Shown here: positions 48,960 through 58,048 of the stretch, in pieces
Layout of the letters: every line of letters begins with the position of its first letter
How positions within the stretch are numbered: position 1 is the stretch's first letter
Translations under genes and position numbers: made by a program
Assembly (NCBI RefSeq): GCF_015207735.1
Contig: NZ_JADEWG010000006.1
Location: forward strand, 33,187-97,186
Origin: [Phormidium] sp. LEGE 05292
GTDB lineage: Bacteria; Cyanobacteriota; Cyanobacteriia; Cyanobacteriales; Aerosakkonemataceae
Length of the DNA stretch: 64,000 bases
Direction: 5' to 3'
Notes under the pieces: generated by a model
What the model saw: only the letters and a program-made list of their open reading frames with translations
Database searches by the model: none
Told to the model about the DNA's origin: nothing

Positions 48960-49598
48960 TCAAGAATCTACCTGGGCATGAAAGTTTTCGTCAGCTTGCC
49001 TGAAGGCAGGACGAGCCATCAACTTTTCAGTGTAAGCAGTTAAGATTGGCTGATTTTTTAGCATTCCCAATTTTAAAGCCCAGACGAGAACTCCACCTGC
49101 GATAATATCAGCTACAGTAAATTGGTTTTCCACCAAGTAATCTTGATTTTTTACTGCCTCTGTGAGTGGTTGGGAAACCCGATCGAACCATTGTTGGGCT
49201 TCCGGCGCTGAGCATTCTTGGGTTACTTTCTTGGGTAATAAATTCTCTGGCAAATGAGGCATAACATTAAACATGAATTTTTCCACAGGGGGTTCGAGCG
49301 TCGTTACTGCATAAAAGAGCCACTGGTAGTAATAGCCTCGTGCTGGTATTGAAAGTGCTGGTGCTAATCCCTTTTCTAGATATTGGTCAGCGAGGTAAGC
49401 ACAAATCGCCGCTGACTCAAAGATGGTAACATCTCCATCAATTAAGACGGGTACTTTCCCATGCGGGTGAAGTTTTCGGTATTCTGGCTCTTTCATCATA
49501 GCCACCGTCAGTTGTACTAATTCATAAGGGATTGCCATCTCTTCCAAACACCACCGAGGTCTGACGGCTCTTGTCGTAGGAATGTAATAAAGTTTCAT
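48960..49598 (-). CDS. Glutathione S-transferase family protein
   Basis: 212 residues, usual GST length. N-terminal thioredoxin-like domain (MKLYYIPTTRAVRPRWCLEE, HPHGKVPVLIDG, then FESAAICAYLADQY with the Glu-Ser glutathione-binding pair), followed by the all-helical domain with the DYLVENQFTVADI motif. ATG 49598 is chosen: AGGTGG lies about 12 nt before it and contains the alternative GTG at 49616. Its 3' end is 38 bp before the maturase start; a link in function is not evident. Confidence 0.9.
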   Translation of the reverse strand: MKLYYIPTTRAVRPRWCLEEMAIPYELVQLTVAMMKEPEYRKLHPHGKVPVLIDGDVTIFESAAICAYLADQYLEKGLAPALSIPARGYYYQWLFYAVTTLEPPVEKFMFNVMPHLPENLLPKKVTQECSAPEAQQWFDRVSQPLTEAVKNQDYLVENQFTVADIIAGGVLVWALKLGMLKNQPILTAYTEKLMARPAFRQADENFHAQVDS

Positions 49599-49664
49599 TA
49601 TCTTTGCAATTTCCACCTGTAATAAAGCTTTGCAAATTAATCACAATTGGGAAAATTCTTCTAC

Positions 49665-51377
49665 TTAGTGGCTCTCTCGATACCGAACTTCCTGTTGAGG
49701 AATCGGAAGTTTAATCCCTGCCTCTTTAAAAGCTTGGTTCAACCGGAGTCGGAATTCACGAGTTACACTAAACTGTTGACCAGGCTGGGTTTGAGTGCGA
49801 ATTCTCAGCAAAATACCATGCTGGTCAAACTGTTCCACCCCCAAAAGATCGGGCTCACCGAGCAATTGCACACCCCAAACTGAATCGGTTTGCATTGTCT
49901 CAAAGACTTCCCTCATCAGAGTCATAGCTTGTTTAATATCGCTATCGTAATCAACCAAAACGGTAAAATCCATCCGCGACCAGTCTTTGGAACTGTTGGT
50001 AATCTGAGTGATTTCACCATTGCGAATGGTAATCAGTTCTCCGGGAGAACTCCGAATTTGGGTCAAGAACAAACCCATCTCTTCTACCACCCCAGTGGCA
50101 TCTTTAATAGTTATACTATCTCCCACTGTGAAGGCATCCTTTGCCAGCAACATCCAACCAGTCAGGGCATCTTTGATCGATGACTGTAAAGCCAGAGAAG
50201 CAGCAAGTCCCAGAACCCCAATTTCTGTAAATAGGGTTAATCCGGTTGAGAGTGAGAACAAAGTGTAGGCGAGAACTAGACCTACACTAAACAGAAGCAT
50301 AGTAGCGATGCTCTTCCAGGCGGGAGAAAGGGTGAGCAATCGTCTGCGGCGACGCTCAATTTGAGCGATCGGCAACCGATCTTCTGTTCCCACCCATTTG
50401 GTTAATAACCAATCAATTAGCAGGTGGCTCCAGTTAATTACAATGGCGATCGTCAGTCCAATTAGTAACAATCCGATCGGTTGTCTGAATAGTAGAACTC
50501 CCAGCCATCGCGTTTGGGGAAAGCATTGCAGAATCCAGGATAGACCAATCACCCCCACCCCCAACAGCAACAGTTGCAAGATCCGTTTCTGCCAGGTCTT
50601 GCGATCAATCTGACGTTTGAGATCCAAAAGGTTTTGTTGTTGTTTGGCGACATCCTGAGACGGATCTCCATTCATGCCAACCGCTGTCTGTTGTTCGATG
50701 AGCGACTCTTGATAATTATTAAACTCCTGACGTAATCGCCGACGAACTTTGCCAATCTGATGTTGGCACCAAAACAAGAGCGCGATCGACAAAATGGCGA
50801 TCGCACCGATTATTCCAGCTAATTGAATTTGCGATCGCCAAGCATCGGGTGTTCGTTCCTCTACTGCCCGTAGGAGTGCTTGTCGAATTTGTTCGGCATA
50901 CTCCTGGGCTACTTCGGATTCCGTTAACCCATAAATTTCCGCATCCAGGGCAGTGACGGTGATAATAGGTTTGGTGGCTTCGCCGTTCAATGCTACTTGG
51001 ACTGCCATTTGTTTATTTAACTGCGTGGTAAATACTTGTAACGAGTTTAGATCGACATGATTTTCGATCAGGTATTGCACTTGGGAGTTTAAACGGTTTT
51101 CGATCCGATTGCGTCGAATCTCCAGAGTACCTAACCCCCATTGATCGTCTTTATCTTTTTTGCGCTCTGCGGCGATCGAAAAAACATTATATCCATCCAG
51201 CCGCACAGGGGCATAAGCAACATCTCCTACCAACCCAAAGGGTTTCCATCGCAGTGCGCCTTCCAATTCTTCTGTATGAGCAATTGTCATTGGACTAAAC
51301 AGCAGCCACACACAGGTCATCAAGCCGATCGCCAAGTACTTAAATTTGAATCTTGGGAAATATAAGGGTTTTACCAT
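49665..51377 (-). CDS. MscS-family mechanosensitive channel
   Basis: 570 residues. Signal peptide (1-33), a periplasmic N-terminal domain to about 190, then about five hydrophobic helices. The pore-lining MscS block is GVLGLAASLALQSSIKDALTG, followed by the beta domain (KDAFTVGDSITIKD, VVEEMGLFLTQIRS, GELITIRNGEI) and a mixed alpha/beta C-terminal domain. Ends YRESH. Probably relieves osmotic stress, although its large periplasmic part suggests a specialised form. The 3' end faces the GST gene. Confidence 0.92.
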   Translation of the reverse strand: MVKPLYFPRFKFKYLAIGLMTCVWLLFSPMTIAHTEELEGALRWKPFGLVGDVAYAPVRLDGYNVFSIAAERKKDKDDQWGLGTLEIRRNRIENRLNSQVQYLIENHVDLNSLQVFTTQLNKQMAVQVALNGEATKPIITVTALDAEIYGLTESEVAQEYAEQIRQALLRAVEERTPDAWRSQIQLAGIIGAIAILSIALLFWCQHQIGKVRRRLRQEFNNYQESLIEQQTAVGMNGDPSQDVAKQQQNLLDLKRQIDRKTWQKRILQLLLLGVGVIGLSWILQCFPQTRWLGVLLFRQPIGLLLIGLTIAIVINWSHLLIDWLLTKWVGTEDRLPIAQIERRRRRLLTLSPAWKSIATMLLFSVGLVLAYTLFSLSTGLTLFTEIGVLGLAASLALQSSIKDALTGWMLLAKDAFTVGDSITIKDATGVVEEMGLFLTQIRSSPGELITIRNGEITQITNSSKDWSRMDFTVLVDYDSDIKQAMTLMREVFETMQTDSVWGVQLLGEPDLLGVEQFDQHGILLRIRTQTQPGQQFSVTREFRLRLNQAFKEAGIKLPIPQQEVRYRESH

Positions 51378-51397
51378 GACAGAAGCTATGTTAAGTT

Positions 51398-51416
51398 CCC
51401 CCCTTATTAAGGGGGG
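51398..51416. repeat. Palindrome CCCCCCTTA-T-TAAGGGGGG
   Basis: Nine-base arms around one base. The same palindrome with A at the centre lies at 53873-53891. They flank the three exported-protein genes 51471-53791. Widespread cyanobacterial repeat type; could serve as a bidirectional terminator. Confidence 0.75.
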
Positions 51417-51470
51417 CTAGTTCGGATCTAGGTTTCAGGCTCCAGAGTACATAATCCTAAAAACATTGCG

Positions 51471-52097
51471 CTAACGCCCTGCATAGACCACTTTCCATGA
51501 CCTGACTGTACCCGCACCGATCGCAGATGTAATCGGTTGATTAACTCCCTCTAAGGTGACTCGAATCATTGCATCACCTGCGGGGGCATTTGCTAGCGCG
51601 ATCGCCAGTTGATTAGACACGGGGAAGGTGCCAGTCCCATTTGGTTGCACCCGAAACACTTGACCTCCCACTTTAATTTCCAAATAAAGCGCAGGGGCAT
51701 CTGCTAAACTAGCCCCACAAATTAAAAACCCCACACAATTTTGTACCCCGATAAACCCATAAACTTTGATAAATTGGCGGCTCCACTCACTAACAATAGA
51801 AGCTCTGCCACCAACTGCCAAGTCTTTGTAATTCCTATCAAAAACTGCTAGGTAGTTGCCATCAAAAGGGTCATTTACTGTAACTGGTTGCGACCAGGGT
51901 ATTTTGTCTGACTCAAAGCTTCTCCAATCAAAACTATTAATAACTGGATAATTAGCAGTTGAGGTTTGAGCCACAATCCTGTGAGCATTTAACGGAGACA
52001 ATCCTACCAACGGTTGGGCCGATCCGGGAACTTGAACTAACCCCGGAAAAGCTAAACTAGACAAAACTAACCCAGTTTGCAAATACTTAAAAAACAT
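51471..52097 (-). CDS. Secreted protein of unknown function
   Basis: I do not recognise this 208-residue protein. It has a signal peptide (LVLSSLAFPGLVQVPGSAQ) and then a mainly beta, Gly/Val-rich body with two cysteines (QNCVGFLICGAS) that could form a disulfide. The regular alternation around YLEIKVGGQVFRV suggests a beta-sandwich. GGGAGAG lies before the ATG. It is one of several exported proteins encoded in series here. Confidence 0.8.
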   Translation of the reverse strand: MFFKYLQTGLVLSSLAFPGLVQVPGSAQPLVGLSPLNAHRIVAQTSTANYPVINSFDWRSFESDKIPWSQPVTVNDPFDGNYLAVFDRNYKDLAVGGRASIVSEWSRQFIKVYGFIGVQNCVGFLICGASLADAPALYLEIKVGGQVFRVQPNGTGTFPVSNQLAIALANAPAGDAMIRVTLEGVNQPITSAIGAGTVRSWKVVYAGR

Positions 52098-52190
52098 CGT
52101 TCACTCTCCCACTAAATTATTAATATTTTTACGGATTAGTAAGAGCGGAAATCAATTTCCCGCCTTCTTTTTGAACAGGACTAGACATGA

Positions 52191-52952
52191 TCAAAATTGA
52201 ATCTCAACAGCATTAGCACCTGGGGAATTTGTTAAATCGTTGATCTGGTTGATCTGAGTATTAATTCCAACATCTCTGACTGAGAGTTCATCAGGATTGG
52301 GGTTTTGAATGTTAAATGACGTTGCTATAAGTTCACCAGAGCTTGTGTTAAACCAATAGCTCTGACTAACTTCATCAGAGGGACAACAGGGAGCATCGTT
52401 TGGGCGATATTTCAACAGTTTGACGGTGATTTGTTGACCTTTCAATGATAAGGATTTCACCCCAAAACCCTGTCCTAGAGAAAGGGTATCCACATTATTA
52501 GGTTGACCATTTTGGCTCACGATCGCCGCCAGGTAAAAAGTAGGTTTACGCCCTGACTCTGTAACTCGCAAAACTGTAACCGCGTCTGTAGTCCCGTCTT
52601 GATTAAGATTACCGATCGCAAATTTTTTACTCATTGTCACAACAACATTTGGTTGGGTTTGTGACTGATAGGTGCCATTGACAAGAGTCACATTTCCTAA
52701 TAGGGGAACCTGGTAAGTCGCATTTTGCAGTTGAGAAAGAGTGAGCGATTTGGTAGGAGAATTAACGGGAGTTTGCTGGATGTTAGGTTGGGCAACAACC
52801 GGATCTCCAAGCAGATTGACAATCAATTTGAGTCCGATGCCATTATGTGCTAGCCCACACGCTGATGCGATCGCAACTAAAGTGATTAGCCACGATCTCT
52901 GCCTCACCAACTTCCAACATTTCCATAACTGATTACCTGTGGTGCGATTCAT
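52191..52952 (-). CDS. Secreted protein of unknown function
   Basis: I do not recognise this protein of about 253 residues. It has an N-terminal hydrophobic segment (LITLVAIASACGLA), followed by NVTLVNGTYQSQ and FAIGNLNQDGTTDAVTVL, which resembles one FG-GAP-like or calcium-loop repeat, and a CCPSDE motif. The TTG at 52967 is rejected: GAGGAG stands 8 nt before ATG 52952 and MNRTTGNQ follows. Probably extracytoplasmic; lipoprotein attachment at the SAC motif is possible. Confidence 0.8.
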   Translation of the reverse strand: MNRTTGNQLWKCWKLVRQRSWLITLVAIASACGLAHNGIGLKLIVNLLGDPVVAQPNIQQTPVNSPTKSLTLSQLQNATYQVPLLGNVTLVNGTYQSQTQPNVVVTMSKKFAIGNLNQDGTTDAVTVLRVTESGRKPTFYLAAIVSQNGQPNNVDTLSLGQGFGVKSLSLKGQQITVKLLKYRPNDAPCCPSDEVSQSYWFNTSSGELIATSFNIQNPNPDELSVRDVGINTQINQINDLTNSPGANAVEIQF

Positions 52953-52983
52953 TATCTTTCTCCTCAAAATTGCGCGAATCCTC

Positions 52984-53015
52984 TCCCCTGCTCCCCTGCT
53001 CCCCTGCCCTTCTGC
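52984..53015. repeat. Short tandem repeat, 8-bp unit TCCCCTGC, four copies
   Basis: Three exact copies (52984-53007) and one diverged copy (CCTTCTGC). It lies between two exported-protein genes and has the form of short tandemly repeated sequences common in cyanobacterial spacers. Confidence 0.75.
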
Positions 53016-53032
53016 CCCCCTACATACCTATC

Positions 53033-53791
53033 TCAGGGAGCAGGCACCACCCGGTAGTAAACGCCATTTGCACCGTAGGCAGGACTGAACCAGTTGCCAT
53101 TGTAGACATAGTAGGTTGTGCCACTGACTGTTTTCACAACTGCACCACTAGGTACAGTCGGGTAAATTGCCCCGATCGCATAGTTAGTAGCTGCATTAGC
53201 ACCTGCTACATAACCTGCGGAGTAAGCATTGGCACTGTTAGTACTAGCAGCTGCTGCACCTAAAGTTGCTCCGACTGCCGCACCCGCTACAGCTGCCCCG
53301 GCTGTGTACCAACCACCGCAGTTGTAACAACCATTTGAATAGCTATTCACCACCGTAGGCGGATGATATGACCCGTAGTAGGCACCACCGTAGTAGCGGT
53401 TATAACCACCGTAGGCTGTTGTTCCGTATGGAGTAGTGGCGTGCCAGTAACCATCACCACCGGAGGCGGTGCCACCCCGATAGCCAGTCCCGCTCCAAGA
53501 ACCATCACCACCGGAGGCAGACCCACCACGATAGCCATTAGCACTCCAGTGACCGTCTCCACCAGAGGCGGTACTACCACGAAAACCAGTCGCACTCCAA
53601 GAACCATCGCCACCGGAGGCAGACCCCCCACGATAGCCACTGGCGCTCCAGTGACCGTCTCCACCGGAGGCAGTACCCCTCCACCCACCACCACTCCAGT
53701 GACCGCCACCACCGTGGAAATAGGCGAGAGCGGGATTGGAGCAAAACACCGTTATCAGAAGACCTGCAAGGCTAACAGCAACTTTTTTCAT
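53033..53791 (-). CDS. Secreted Gly-rich repeat protein
   Basis: 252 residues. Signal peptide to about residue 23 (ALA). Residues 40-119 hold nearly five copies of a 17-residue unit (ASGGDGHWSASGYRGGT-like) starting at 40, 57, 74, 91 and 108. Copies alternate between HWS and SWS forms, so the deeper period is 34 residues. A Tyr/Gly-rich segment (GGYNRYYGGAYYGSY) follows, then an Ala/Gly helix-like stretch and a C-terminal domain ending YYRVVPAP with TYYVYNGNWF. Probably a surface or sheath-type protein. The aromatic-Gly repeats recall RiPP cores, but lack the aromatic-x-Asn pattern. Confidence 0.85.
   Translation of the reverse strand: MKKVAVSLAGLLITVFCSNPALAYFHGGGGHWSGGGWRGTASGGDGHWSASGYRGGSASGGDGSWSATGFRGSTASGGDGHWSANGYRGGSASGGDGSWSGTGYRGGTASGGDGYWHATTPYGTTAYGGYNRYYGGAYYGSYHPPTVVNSYSNGCYNCGGWYTAGAAVAGAAVGATLGAAAASTNSANAYSAGYVAGANAATNYAIGAIYPTVPSGAVVKTVSGTTYYVYNGNWFSPAYGANGVYYRVVPAP
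53435..53674 (-). repeat. 51-bp tandem repeat inside the Gly-rich protein gene
   Basis: Nearly five in-frame units of 51 bp (17 codons), with alternate copies most alike. Encodes the GGDG-x-WS-x-x-GYRG repeats. Confidence 0.85.
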
Positions 53792-53872
53792 GATCTGTGT
53801 ACCTCAAAGTCATGGAGTATTTAACATTTCAGGACTTACGGACTTTCTACTTGAAACTTAGATCCCCCCTAG

Positions 53873-53891
53873 CCCCCCTTAATAAGGGGGG
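53873..53891. repeat. Palindrome CCCCCCTTA-A-TAAGGGGGG
   Basis: Twin of the palindrome at 51398-51416, differing only at the central base. Confidence 0.75.
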
Positions 53892-53916
53892 AACCTTCTA
53901 AGCCCCTTTGGGAAGG

Positions 53917-54052
53917 CAGGGCTAATTCATGGTCATCAAATAAAATTAACCGGATGGGGGGACAAGGGGACAAGGGGAAAGATGATTTTTCCGTTGTTTG
54001 CATTATCTCTCCTTCACAAATCAATTTCTCCGTTGAAAATGAATTAGCCCTG
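53917..54052. repeat. 136-bp segment bounded by 14-bp perfect inverted repeats
   Basis: CAGGGCTAATTCAT (53917-53930) and ATGAATTAGCCCTG (54039-54052). The interior is non-coding and includes GGGGACAAGGGGACAAGGGG. It has the shape of a small non-autonomous element. Confidence 0.65.
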
Positions 54053-54086
54053 CTTTGGGAAGGGGGTTGGGGGATCTGTCTTACAT

Positions 54087-54989
54087 TTATGGATTGGATT
54101 TTGGCGGTTCGGCTTGTGCTGGAGGTTGGGAAGTCGGCGGAGTGGGTGGATCTGGACGCTTGAAGGGGATACGGTTTGCACTGCTGGCACGAGATGAGGC
54201 AAAGGTATCTGTGGCGATCGATCCATCCAATTTCCAGTTTGAAAATGTCACTTGATGGCGTAATCTGGATGGATCGTCAGCATATACAGCACGGATCATC
54301 CGAGGCAGTTTATCGTTGGCACCAATCCAGATTTGGGCAAATACTTTGTTATTGGCGATCGCAATTATGTCGGTGGTTGTGCCGTCAATCACCTTAGACT
54401 GTCCAATATAAAAAGCTAACGTCAGACCGTCGGAAATATCCTTGTAAGGGTCTGACACCAGCACATCAGTAAATGGGAAATAGATGGCAGCTACCTCATA
54501 AGCAGCTTGTAATGCGGCATCGATCGTTGGTGGCGCATCTGTTACAGCAACCAAGTTCTCGGTGGGAAGGTAAGCCATCATTGCTTTGCCGTCGTAATAG
54601 AACTCAGCAGGAGGCCCATCACCGGGAGAAATCACCTTTAGTTTGTTCGGGCGTTGTAAGGCGACTTCCGAAATGGTTGTGTAAATCAGGGGAGGACCGA
54701 GGCGACTTGGACTTTCGTAAGTACTAATGGCAGTGAAGGTCATTGTCTGAGCGGCAGCTAAACGATCGCTCGCCGCTTTCAGGATAGCCATTGCTTTTGG
54801 TTCAAGTCCCAGACGAACTTCTACAGGAGGTGCGCTGTTACTCGGTGGTGCCGCACTCGGTTGAGGCGGAGTCGTCTGAGCATTCGCAGCCTTCGCAGTC
54901 CAGAATATATTAAGCGGAAGCAAATAAGCTTGGAGCAGGAATACCCCAAGTATTGCAGTATTTGTATTGAAAAATATAAGTTTCTTCAT
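54087..54989 (-). CDS. DUF2092-type periplasmic protein
   Basis: 300 residues. Signal peptide (about 1-37, ending ANA) and a Pro/Ser-rich linker, followed by a domain with the pattern ALQRPNKLKVISPGDGPP and FYYDGKAMMAYLP, then VYADDPSRLRHQVTFSNW, as in DUF2092 (LolA-like outer-membrane lipoprotein carrier fold). The C-terminal tail is Pro-rich (RPDPPTPPTSQPP). Probably periplasmic; ligand unknown. It is followed downstream by the inverted-repeat segment. Confidence 0.85.
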   Translation of the reverse strand: MKKLIFFNTNTAILGVFLLQAYLLPLNIFWTAKAANAQTTPPQPSAAPPSNSAPPVEVRLGLEPKAMAILKAASDRLAAAQTMTFTAISTYESPSRLGPPLIYTTISEVALQRPNKLKVISPGDGPPAEFYYDGKAMMAYLPTENLVAVTDAPPTIDAALQAAYEVAAIYFPFTDVLVSDPYKDISDGLTLAFYIGQSKVIDGTTTDIIAIANNKVFAQIWIGANDKLPRMIRAVYADDPSRLRHQVTFSNWKLDGSIATDTFASSRASSANRIPFKRPDPPTPPTSQPPAQAEPPKSNP

Positions 54990-55012
54990 CTCAAGTGCCG
55001 ATCAACTCAAAG

Positions 55013-55381
55013 TTACTGTGGTGAACAGAATACGGTTGCGTAAGACCCTTTGCCGTAGGTTACGGCTTCATTACAGACCTTACCGTTTTGATAAATACGG
55101 ACTCTAATATGAGTGTCTACGGGACTGGAACCACTTGCAGTTACGGTTGCAGTTGGTGAAACAGAAAGCTCTATTTCTTTAGGAAATTGATCCTTAAAGG
55201 CTTTGGATACAGTCAAACCGTCCTGCTCAAAAACCGAGTAAGCACCAACTAGGGCTGTATTTTTCGGCCCGTGCCAGACGATTTTGTATGGAATTGTCGG
55301 GATTTGTGAACTTGCTGATGCCATAAACCCTGTGGCGACAGAGAGAAGCCCTGTCAATACAAGAAATTTCAGTTGTCGCAT
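55013..55381 (-). CDS. Small secreted protein of unknown function
   Basis: I do not recognise this 122-residue protein. Signal peptide (VLTGLLSVATGFMASAS), then a short beta-rich domain with two cysteines (KVCNEAV and VFCSPQ at the C terminus) that could pair. It ends 24 bp before the DUF2092 gene starts, so the two may be co-transcribed. Confidence 0.78.
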   Translation of the reverse strand: MRQLKFLVLTGLLSVATGFMASASSQIPTIPYKIVWHGPKNTALVGAYSVFEQDGLTVSKAFKDQFPKEIELSVSPTATVTASGSSPVDTHIRVRIYQNGKVCNEAVTYGKGSYATVFCSPQ

Positions 55382-55544
55382 TGATTAAGCTAAATTGTTT
55401 GTAGACTTGTCGGTTACTGAGTCAAAGTTCAAGTCCAGAGATTTTCTCATTAGATGTGCTGATGCTCCAAAGTTTTGAGTTTTGAGTTCAATTAAAAACT
55501 TAAAACTCATAACTTAAAACTCCGCGTTAGCGGTGAGAGCAACC

Positions 55545-56354
55545 TTACAGAGAAGCCAAAGCGTTGATCGCCTGATTTATCTGGGTACGTTGCTCCACTG
55601 TCAACACTTCTCGAATCTTCAGCAGACGATCGAAATAAAGTTTGTTGCGTTGAATGGCAGTGTCAATGACTTGACTGTGGGCAGTGCTAATAGCGGATGC
55701 TGGAGTATTAGGTTGCAGGGATCGATCGAAAGATTGCAGTGCCGCTTGTAATTGCTGGGTTTTCCGATCGATCGCAGGTTGATCGTTGTTGACAATTTGT
55801 GTAATCTGCTGTGTTTGGGCTGGCGTTAGTGATGTTGCCGTAGAAACCAGCACATCAATCTGATCTGAATCTGGCTGGCTGTAGCTATTCAATGCCCGAA
55901 CTGCCTGGTTTAATTGGCTGCGTTGTTGAACGGTTAATACCTCCCGAATCTTGAGCAAACGGTTGAAGTAAAGTTGATTGCGTTGTTGAGCAATAGAAAT
56001 AACTTTCTGATGAGCGGCGCTAATGGTTGATGCCGGGGTAGTCGGTGTGAGCGACTGCATCAACGCTGTTAATGCTGTTTGTAATTGATCTGTTTTTTGA
56101 TCGATCGCTGGTTGAGAACTCTGAAAAATCGAAGTAATTTGCTGTTGTTGAGTGGGAGTCAGCGAATTAATAGTGTTAAGGATTTGATCCTGAGATGTGG
56201 CTTGAGTTGTTTGTGCAAGCAACTGCGGCATCGGTTCTGACTGTTGTAGCGATCGGTTATTATCAATTGCAACAGCACGAGCATTCTGATTAACCAAAGT
56301 TAAAGATATACAACCGATTACAAAGGTAGAAACGAACAAGTCATAAGGTTTCAT
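55545..56354 (-). CDS. Exported Spy/CpxP-like protein with two repeat domains
   Basis: 269 residues from this start. Signal peptide (FVIGCISLTLVNQNARA), then two copies of a helical domain at about 58-156 and 166-266. Both contain SLTPxQ, QPAIDxKTxQLQ and LYFxRLLKIREVLT. LTxxQ motifs and helical hairpins resemble periplasmic Spy/CpxP chaperones, here duplicated on one chain, whereas Spy forms a dimer of separate chains. ATG 56354 is chosen over upstream codons because GGAG lies 6 nt before it and the signal peptide begins there. Confidence 0.82.
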   Translation of the reverse strand: MKPYDLFVSTFVIGCISLTLVNQNARAVAIDNNRSLQQSEPMPQLLAQTTQATSQDQILNTINSLTPTQQQQITSIFQSSQPAIDQKTDQLQTALTALMQSLTPTTPASTISAAHQKVISIAQQRNQLYFNRLLKIREVLTVQQRSQLNQAVRALNSYSQPDSDQIDVLVSTATSLTPAQTQQITQIVNNDQPAIDRKTQQLQAALQSFDRSLQPNTPASAISTAHSQVIDTAIQRNKLYFDRLLKIREVLTVEQRTQINQAINALASL

Positions 56355-56618
56355 AATGCACTCCATCAATAAAGATCGATCCAAAAACCAAAATTTAAAA
56401 TTCGTAGGGTTAACACCTGACATCCGAGCTTTTGAAAAATTCCGCTGTAACCTGATGGTTTTCATGGTGAATTACTTACCTTTATCAAAGTACAACTCCA
56501 GTGATTCTCTAATCAGATGTATCAATCTCAACTCTCTGCAACATTTCACTTATTTTTATACCATTAAAGTCTATTTGACAAGGTGTGTTCTCCAAGTGAA
56601 GTGCCGTAAATCAAAAAT

Positions 56619-57959
56619 CTACAATCGCTTGACTGCTGGCGGTACCCAGCGACCATCAAGCACCTGGGCTTTAGGCGCGTACAGCCGCATAGTTAAGCCT
56701 AATTTTCCTTGAGCGGGAGACGGTAGCCAGTTTGATTCTTTATCGACACCGGGCGATTCGTGCTGGAAGTAAATATCTAGGGAACCATCGCTGTTATAGG
56801 TTAATGGGTCGCGATCGCCAATGGCAAAGCGATCGAGCGGGTTAGCTACCTGGAAGCCCTCCGCGTCGTACATGGTAAGCGACCAAAACGCTTCTACTGG
56901 GGGAAGTTCTGTTGGACTGAAGTGAAGCACATATTGGTTTCCACCCTCCATTGGTTGTCCGTTGGCATCGACCAGATTTAATGGGTAAATCGCGTCCTGG
57001 GGTTGGTTAGCACCAAGACCAACCATAGCTACAATTGCTCGCTTTAGGTAATAGTTGCCATAGACACCCATCGTGTCGATATTCATCTGCCAGCCGTTGA
57101 CTACTTGCGCCAAGGTCGGTAACTTAGCGTACATCAGTTTGAGTCCATCCACTACAGCCTGTTCTAGTCCTGCTTTCACCGCAGGTGCAGCTCCATCAAA
57201 GTCAAAACTATTGCCTGGTATAATGCCAATCCGTTCCAGACGGGCGATGGTAGACCAATCGGTGATATGGGGCGGGTTAAGCTTCATCAATTCTGCCCCG
57301 TAACTAAAGTACTGGGCAGCGGTCATACTATTCACCTGGTTGAGGGGCGGTGTTTTCATATCCACTGTGGGGTCAATTGCCGCTGTTTCTGGTTCATAAG
57401 CCTGCCCCCACCGAGATAGGGGTGCGATCCGATAGCCATCTTGGACTTGATGAACTGCTGGATAATCCTTTGGCCCATTAGTTTGGGTACGACCAATAAT
57501 CCAGACGTATGGGGTAGGCGACTCGATCGGTTGCACCCCATCGGGCAGAGTACCGTTCCATCCTTTCAGGAACACGCCAAAATGGGCTGCACTTGTGCCA
57601 CTGGTACGTTTGCCCGGTACTGCGAACACATCAGACCACATATCCATCATGGGCAGCAGATAATAGCGATCGTTCGTGTCCGGTGCAGACACAATCATCG
57701 GTTCCTGCGTCAAATCGAGCCATGCTGAGGAATAGAGCGTATCGAAATTCGGTCGCACAACTTCCCGAAAATCAGCAGGTGGAAACGTCCGCAGGTGATG
57801 AAAGGCATTCATCGGCCCCATACCCGGCTTCGTATCGGGTGCATAGTTGGTCGTAACTCGTCGGGTCACTTCCATTGAGATCAGCGAGTAGAAGTAATGA
57901 TAGGCTTCAATGCCAATTTCGTAAGCATCTGTCTGGTTCAAGGTTTGATTGTTCATCAT
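56619..57959 (-). CDS. DUF1254/DUF1214 protein
   Basis: About 446 residues. DUF1254 N-terminal part (PNFDTLYSSAWLDLTQEP, YYLLPMMDMWSDVFAVPG) and DUF1214 C-terminal part (FWSLTMYDAEGFQVANPL, then IYFQHESPG). No signal peptide from this start. These two-domain proteins are widespread in bacteria and their reaction is not established. The GTG at 58028 would add a hydrophobic stretch (FRQIAVFLLNLM) and could make an exported form; I prefer ATG 57959, which begins the conserved region. The sulfatase gene lies just upstream. Confidence 0.87.
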   Translation of the reverse strand: MMNNQTLNQTDAYEIGIEAYHYFYSLISMEVTRRVTTNYAPDTKPGMGPMNAFHHLRTFPPADFREVVRPNFDTLYSSAWLDLTQEPMIVSAPDTNDRYYLLPMMDMWSDVFAVPGKRTSGTSAAHFGVFLKGWNGTLPDGVQPIESPTPYVWIIGRTQTNGPKDYPAVHQVQDGYRIAPLSRWGQAYEPETAAIDPTVDMKTPPLNQVNSMTAAQYFSYGAELMKLNPPHITDWSTIARLERIGIIPGNSFDFDGAAPAVKAGLEQAVVDGLKLMYAKLPTLAQVVNGWQMNIDTMGVYGNYYLKRAIVAMVGLGANQPQDAIYPLNLVDANGQPMEGGNQYVLHFSPTELPPVEAFWSLTMYDAEGFQVANPLDRFAIGDRDPLTYNSDGSLDIYFQHESPGVDKESNWLPSPAQGKLGLTMRLYAPKAQVLDGRWVPPAVKRL

Positions 57960-58048
57960 TAGATTTAGTAGGAATACAGCTATTTGTCTAAAACAGGGAA
58001 GATGGAGAAATGAGGAGAGATCTAGCACTAAAAACTCTCCCCATCTCC

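Noticed and set aside
53435..53674. 51-bp repeats considered as CRISPR
   Set aside because: They are contiguous, in frame, and encode a protein repeat with signal peptide upstream.
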